A model generated the notes under the pieces. The model searched no databases. It was not told where the DNA came from and worked only from the letters and a program-made list of their open reading frames with translations. Below are positions 13,836 to 16,018 of a stretch of DNA of 16,018 bases, piece after piece. The position numbers were made by a program, and so were the translations under genes. Every line of letters begins with the position of its first letter. The stretch's first letter is position 1. Origin of the DNA: Piscirickettsiaceae bacterium (lineage in GTDB: Bacteria; Pseudomonadota; Gammaproteobacteria; PS1; Pseudothioglobaceae); the NCBI GenBank assembly GCA_012963565.1, contig DTVJ01000326.1, positions 1-16,018 of the forward strand, in the 5' to 3' direction.

Positions 13836-14807
13836 TTATGTGGGTGCTCTAGATACTTTGTGTATTAATACAACAATGCTGAGTAATAATAACAGAGCAA
13901 TCGCGTTATGTAAAACAGCCACGGCCATCGGTAGTGACAACAACACATTAAGAATACCAAGTGTTACTTGTACGATTAATAAACCGCCAATCAGCATTAG
14001 GTTTGATTTTAGATGGGTGTAACCCTTAAATAAATAAAACAGTGAGACTATTAGTGCCGTGGTCACCAATGCACCGATTCGATGCATCATTTGAATGGCG
14101 GCACGTGCTGGGTTTTCTAATACGCCATATTCATAATCTACCCCGAGTGGCCCCCAGTAAAGTGCTCTAGTAAAATCCATATCTGGCCACCATGAACCTA
14201 GGCAAGTTGGGAACTGCTGACCGCAAGACAAGGCTGCATAGTTGGTGCTGGTCCAACCACCTAAAATAATTTGCAAGCTTAATACCATCAAGGTGGCGAA
14301 CAATAAGAGCTTGTGTCTTTTTAAAATGTGTCGATAAGTAATCATTGGTCTACCTTGATTGAGTAGCAACCAAGTAAGTAAAACCGTGGTAATAAAACCA
14401 CCAAGCAGGTGTGTAGTAACAATGCCAGGGTGTACTAAGAGTGTCACTGTCCACATGCCAAAGGCACCTTGTAGCATAACGAACAGCGCGGTAAAGCTCG
14501 GTAACACCATGGATTGATAATATCGTGGTTTGCCTCGTAAAGCCAAAAAGAACAGCACAAGAATGACCAAACCGAGTGTGGAGGCGGCATAACGATGTAC
14601 CATTTCTTTCCAGCCTTTGGCTGCTTCGACTGGGCGCTCATAACCCTCAAGCTTTGTTCCATCTGCAACATCCGGCACGGTTATCTGTCCGTAACAACCC
14701 GGCCAGTCAGGGCAGCCCAGACCAGCATCCCCGAGTCGAGTATAGGCGCCTAGAATCACCACAATCAGTGCCAAAATAATGGAGATTTGGAGTAGTCTTT
14801 TAAACAT
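13836..14807 (-). CDS. ctaA: Heme A synthase, COX15/CtaA family
   Basis: This inner-membrane enzyme oxidises heme O to heme A for aa3-type oxidases. The 323 aa protein shows the expected eight-helix layout in two similar halves. Conserved heme histidines are H71 (EMVHRYAAS), H133 (VTTHLLGG), H242 (MMHRIGAL) and H300 (VLHNAIAL). Cysteine pairs lie in the periplasmic loops of both halves: C32/C38 (LGCPDWPGCYG) and C195/C202 (LSCGQQFPTCLGSWWPDMDF). The N-terminal AYTRLGDAGLGCPDWP motif is typical. It works after CtaB, encoded about 1 kb away on the opposite strand. SCO1 follows downstream. A weak promoter-like pair lies upstream; no clear Shine-Dalgarno sequence precedes the ATG at 14805-14807. 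Confidence 0.96.
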   Translation of the reverse strand: MFKRLLQISIILALIVVILGAYTRLGDAGLGCPDWPGCYGQITVPDVADGTKLEGYERPVEAAKGWKEMVHRYAASTLGLVILVLFFLALRGKPRYYQSMVLPSFTALFVMLQGAFGMWTVTLLVHPGIVTTHLLGGFITTVLLTWLLLNQGRPMITYRHILKRHKLLLFATLMVLSLQIILGGWTSTNYAALSCGQQFPTCLGSWWPDMDFTRALYWGPLGVDYEYGVLENPARAAIQMMHRIGALVTTALIVSLFYLFKGYTHLKSNLMLIGGLLIVQVTLGILNVLLSLPMAVAVLHNAIALLLLLSIVVLIHKVSRAPT

Positions 14808-14844
14808 GGATGTGCAGTTATTATGTGGATTAAATGATAACGAT

Positions 14845-14872
14845 ATTTTAATGATTAAAACTATTCATGCAA
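14845..14872 (-). promoter_or_regulatory. Possible promoter of the COX15-SCO1 operon
   Basis: On the minus strand TTGCAT (14867-14872) and TAAAAT (14845-14850) are 16 bp apart, placing a start near 14838 and a leader of about 30 nt. The -35 match is poor (3/6) and the region is AT-rich, so this is tentative. Confidence 0.3.
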
Positions 14873-14880
14873 AGCACTTC

Positions 14881-14917
14881 ACAAAAAAGCCTTTTGCGCA
14901 CATCATGCAAAAGGCTT
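14881..14917 (-). terminator. Rho-independent terminator of the DUF2189 gene
   Basis: AAGCCTTTTGC (14887-14897) and GCAAAAGGCTT (14907-14917) form a perfect 11-bp stem with a 9-nt loop. Read on the minus strand, the stem is followed by a run of six T residues and then GTG, the classic terminator form, 27 bp after the DUF2189 stop. On the plus strand the following sequence is not T-rich, so it acts mainly for the minus strand. Confidence 0.88.
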
Positions 14918-14944
14918 CTAAAAGGATAAAAAATTAAGTGCTTG

Positions 14945-15781
14945 TTACTTTAACTCACCAATCATGCTTTTGTAGGCGTGCCAAGTCGCATGGGCAAGTA
15001 CTGGAATGATAAACACCAAACCAACAAAGTAAAAGTTTACGGTGAGTACCAGCGCACCTAAGACAAGAATGCCCACTGTCGGCACCCAGATAAGCATAAT
15101 GATTTTGTTAGCCATCGCTGCTTTTAAGCTAGTCACTACTGCAGTGAATGGGTCGCAGTCTTTGTCTAGCACCATAGGGAAAGAAAACCAGCTGATCATA
15201 AAGGCAATTAAGCCAACGACTGTTGTGAAGATAAAGAAGGTAATGACAAAACCCTGATTATCACCACTAGTAATATCAGCTAAGATGGCTTGTACAACGG
15301 TTTGATTTTCACTCACAATATTCAACGTGCCAGTATTAAAGACAGCATAAATAAGTGGTGAGAACATCATCCAGGCAATTGCAAGCACAACCAAGATGAC
15401 CGATAAGAAAATTGACGGACAAGAACCGTTGGCTTTAAACGCGGCACTAAATACTGTGAGGATACTAGGGCTTTCTCCAGCTGCACGTCGTCTTGAAGCA
15501 TCGTATAAACTCATGGCAGAAATCGGTCCTAAAAGTAAGATAATGACAGCCAATAATGGTGCTGAAACATCGCCTAGTACAGGTGAAGTGCTTAAATAAT
15601 GCCAAGCGGTGTACGAAACAACAGTGAATAAAACACCGTAGAAGATTGCCAGAATTGGCATGGCGAAAAAGTCATTTACACCTTCTTTAAGCCAGACAAA
15701 AGGGGCGTTTAATCCAACTTTATTAATCTTGGCAGTTTTACCAAGGTGCTCCTCCATTCTTGCGGTTTTTGGTATTGCCAT
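14945..15781 (-). CDS. DUF2189 integral membrane protein
   Basis: This 278 aa protein matches the DUF2189 family of predicted inner-membrane proteins of unknown function. The typical N-terminal family region reads WLKEGVNDFFAMP then ILAIFYGVLF (30-52), followed by the LLGPISAMSLYDASRRRAAG block (84-103). About six hydrophobic segments are visible (near 41-62, 73-93, 122-147, 177-200, 225-247 and 249-266). Start ATG 15779-15781 has an excellent ribosome binding site (GAGGAGA). It has its own near-consensus promoter and terminator, so it looks monocistronic. It lies between the oxidase-assembly genes and an FNR-type site, suggesting, without proof, a link to respiration. It could be a transporter-like or assembly protein; nothing in the sequence decides. 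Confidence 0.85.
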   Translation of the reverse strand: MAIPKTARMEEHLGKTAKINKVGLNAPFVWLKEGVNDFFAMPILAIFYGVLFTVVSYTAWHYLSTSPVLGDVSAPLLAVIILLLGPISAMSLYDASRRRAAGESPSILTVFSAAFKANGSCPSIFLSVILVVLAIAWMMFSPLIYAVFNTGTLNIVSENQTVVQAILADITSGDNQGFVITFFIFTTVVGLIAFMISWFSFPMVLDKDCDPFTAVVTSLKAAMANKIIMLIWVPTVGILVLGALVLTVNFYFVGLVFIIPVLAHATWHAYKSMIGELK

Positions 15782-15816
15782 AATCTCCTCACGAATTTTA
15801 ATGTTAACTTGTAAGC

Positions 15817-15845
15817 ATTAAAGCAGAGCTTATTTGGGTTGTCAA
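15817..15845 (-). promoter_or_regulatory. Strong sigma70 promoter of the DUF2189 gene
   Basis: On the minus strand a perfect -35 TTGACA (15840-15845) and a -10 TTTAAT (15817-15822, 5/6) are separated by exactly 17 bp, and TGC directly before the -10 adds the extended -10 element. The start is predicted near 15810, leaving a leader of about 28 nt with the GAGGAGA ribosome binding site. This is the best promoter in the window. Confidence 0.75.
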
Positions 15846-15881
15846 GAGAATGTCACAATAAACCCTATATTTAAAAAACAA

Positions 15882-15895
15882 TTGATTGCTATCAA
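15882..15895. promoter_or_regulatory. FNR/ANR-type binding site
   Basis: TTGAT-TGCT-ATCAA is an exact match to the FNR family consensus TTGAT-N4-ATCAA. Its centre (15888.5) lies about 58 bp before the predicted start of the plus-strand gene and about 78 bp before that of the DUF2189 gene. The plus-strand distance is nearer to a known activating position (about -61.5). It suggests oxygen-responsive control of the gene at the window end. Confidence 0.7.
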
Positions 15896-15909
15896 TAAGT
15901 GGGCTTTCC

Positions 15910-15939
15910 TTGTTAATAGATGTAAAAAACAGGTATCAT
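15910..15939 (+). promoter_or_regulatory. Possible promoter of the gene at the window end
   Basis: TTGTTA (15910-15915, 4/6) and TATCAT (15934-15939, 5/6) are 18 bp apart, giving a start near 15946 and a leader of about 60 nt. The FNR-type palindrome lies upstream. A poor alternative -10 is TAATAG at 15914-15919. Confidence 0.4.
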
Positions 15940-16005
15940 TTGCAAGAGTTTTTATTGTTGAAATATATTAAGAAAACGAACGATATTTATTTATTTGGAG
16001 GATTT

Positions 16006-16018
16006 ATGAAAAGATTAA
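16006..16018 (+). CDS. 5' end of an unidentified gene (partial)
   Basis: Only ATG AAA AGA TTA and one further base are present (M-K-R-L), so no identity can be given. It is judged a real start because GGAGGA (15997-16002) sits 3 nt before the ATG, with a promoter-like pair and an FNR-type box upstream. The Lys-Arg beginning would suit a signal peptide, as in a cytochrome or other exported respiratory protein, but that is speculation from four residues and the regulatory context. Confidence 0.6.

Noticed and set aside
1..16018. Search for CRISPR arrays, tRNA/rRNA, insertion sequences and phage or defence genes
   Set aside because: No regularly spaced repeats, cloverleaf sequences, transposase motifs or terminal repeats were seen. 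Nearly all the sequence is filled by recognisable chromosomal genes and short gaps.

Overview
This is a compact, gene-dense stretch of a moderately AT-rich chromosome, apparently from a gammaproteobacterium. The protein set (long-form PurC, MetA-type homoserine acyltransferase, AlaC-like aminotransferase, uppS-cdsA-dxr block, COX10/COX15/SCO oxidase-assembly factors), the very short intergenic gaps and the base composition would fit a streamlined marine lineage such as the SUP05/Thioglobus group. That placement is inferred from general features and not proven. I see no mobile element, phage gene, CRISPR array, tRNA or rRNA.

Region 1 (1-6277, all minus strand) reads as one long operon transcribed right to left: purC, a DUF2797 zinc-cysteine protein, an FKBP-type prolyl isomerase, an AlaC-like aminotransferase, a P-loop kinase-like protein of unknown function, metA, mutY, and the 5' end of ribF cut by the window edge. 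Gaps are 14 bp or less, and alaC/kinase, kinase/metA and metA/mutY overlap at stop and start. A small exported Sel1-like protein (6414-7022) is divergent from purC.

Region 2 (7024-10535, minus strand) is an envelope-precursor operon: uppS (undecaprenyl diphosphate synthase), cdsA (CDP-diacylglycerol synthase), dxr (MEP isoprenoid pathway) and an M23 peptidase of MepM type. Dxr supplies the isoprenoid route that feeds UppS, and the peptidase acts on the wall that the UppS lipid carrier helps build. hisF (10605-11375) is divergent from uppS.

Region 3 (11444-15781) holds cytochrome oxidase assembly genes in two convergent groups. On the plus strand are an SCO/thioredoxin-like membrane protein, ctaB (heme O synthase) and a small DUF2970 membrane protein. 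On the minus strand are COX15-type heme A synthase and SCO1. CtaB and COX15 together convert heme B to heme O to heme A, and SCO delivers copper. The oxidase structural genes are not in the window. A DUF2189 membrane protein follows as its own unit, with a near-consensus promoter and a strong terminator.

Region 4 (15782-16018) is a regulatory gap with a perfect FNR/ANR-type palindrome (TTGAT-N4-ATCAA), then a strong ribosome binding site and the first codons of a plus-strand gene cut by the window end. The window is mostly ordinary housekeeping. The points most worth a second look are the FNR box, the MetA specificity residue with its coupled unknown kinase, and the SCO-like protein lacking the usual copper histidine.
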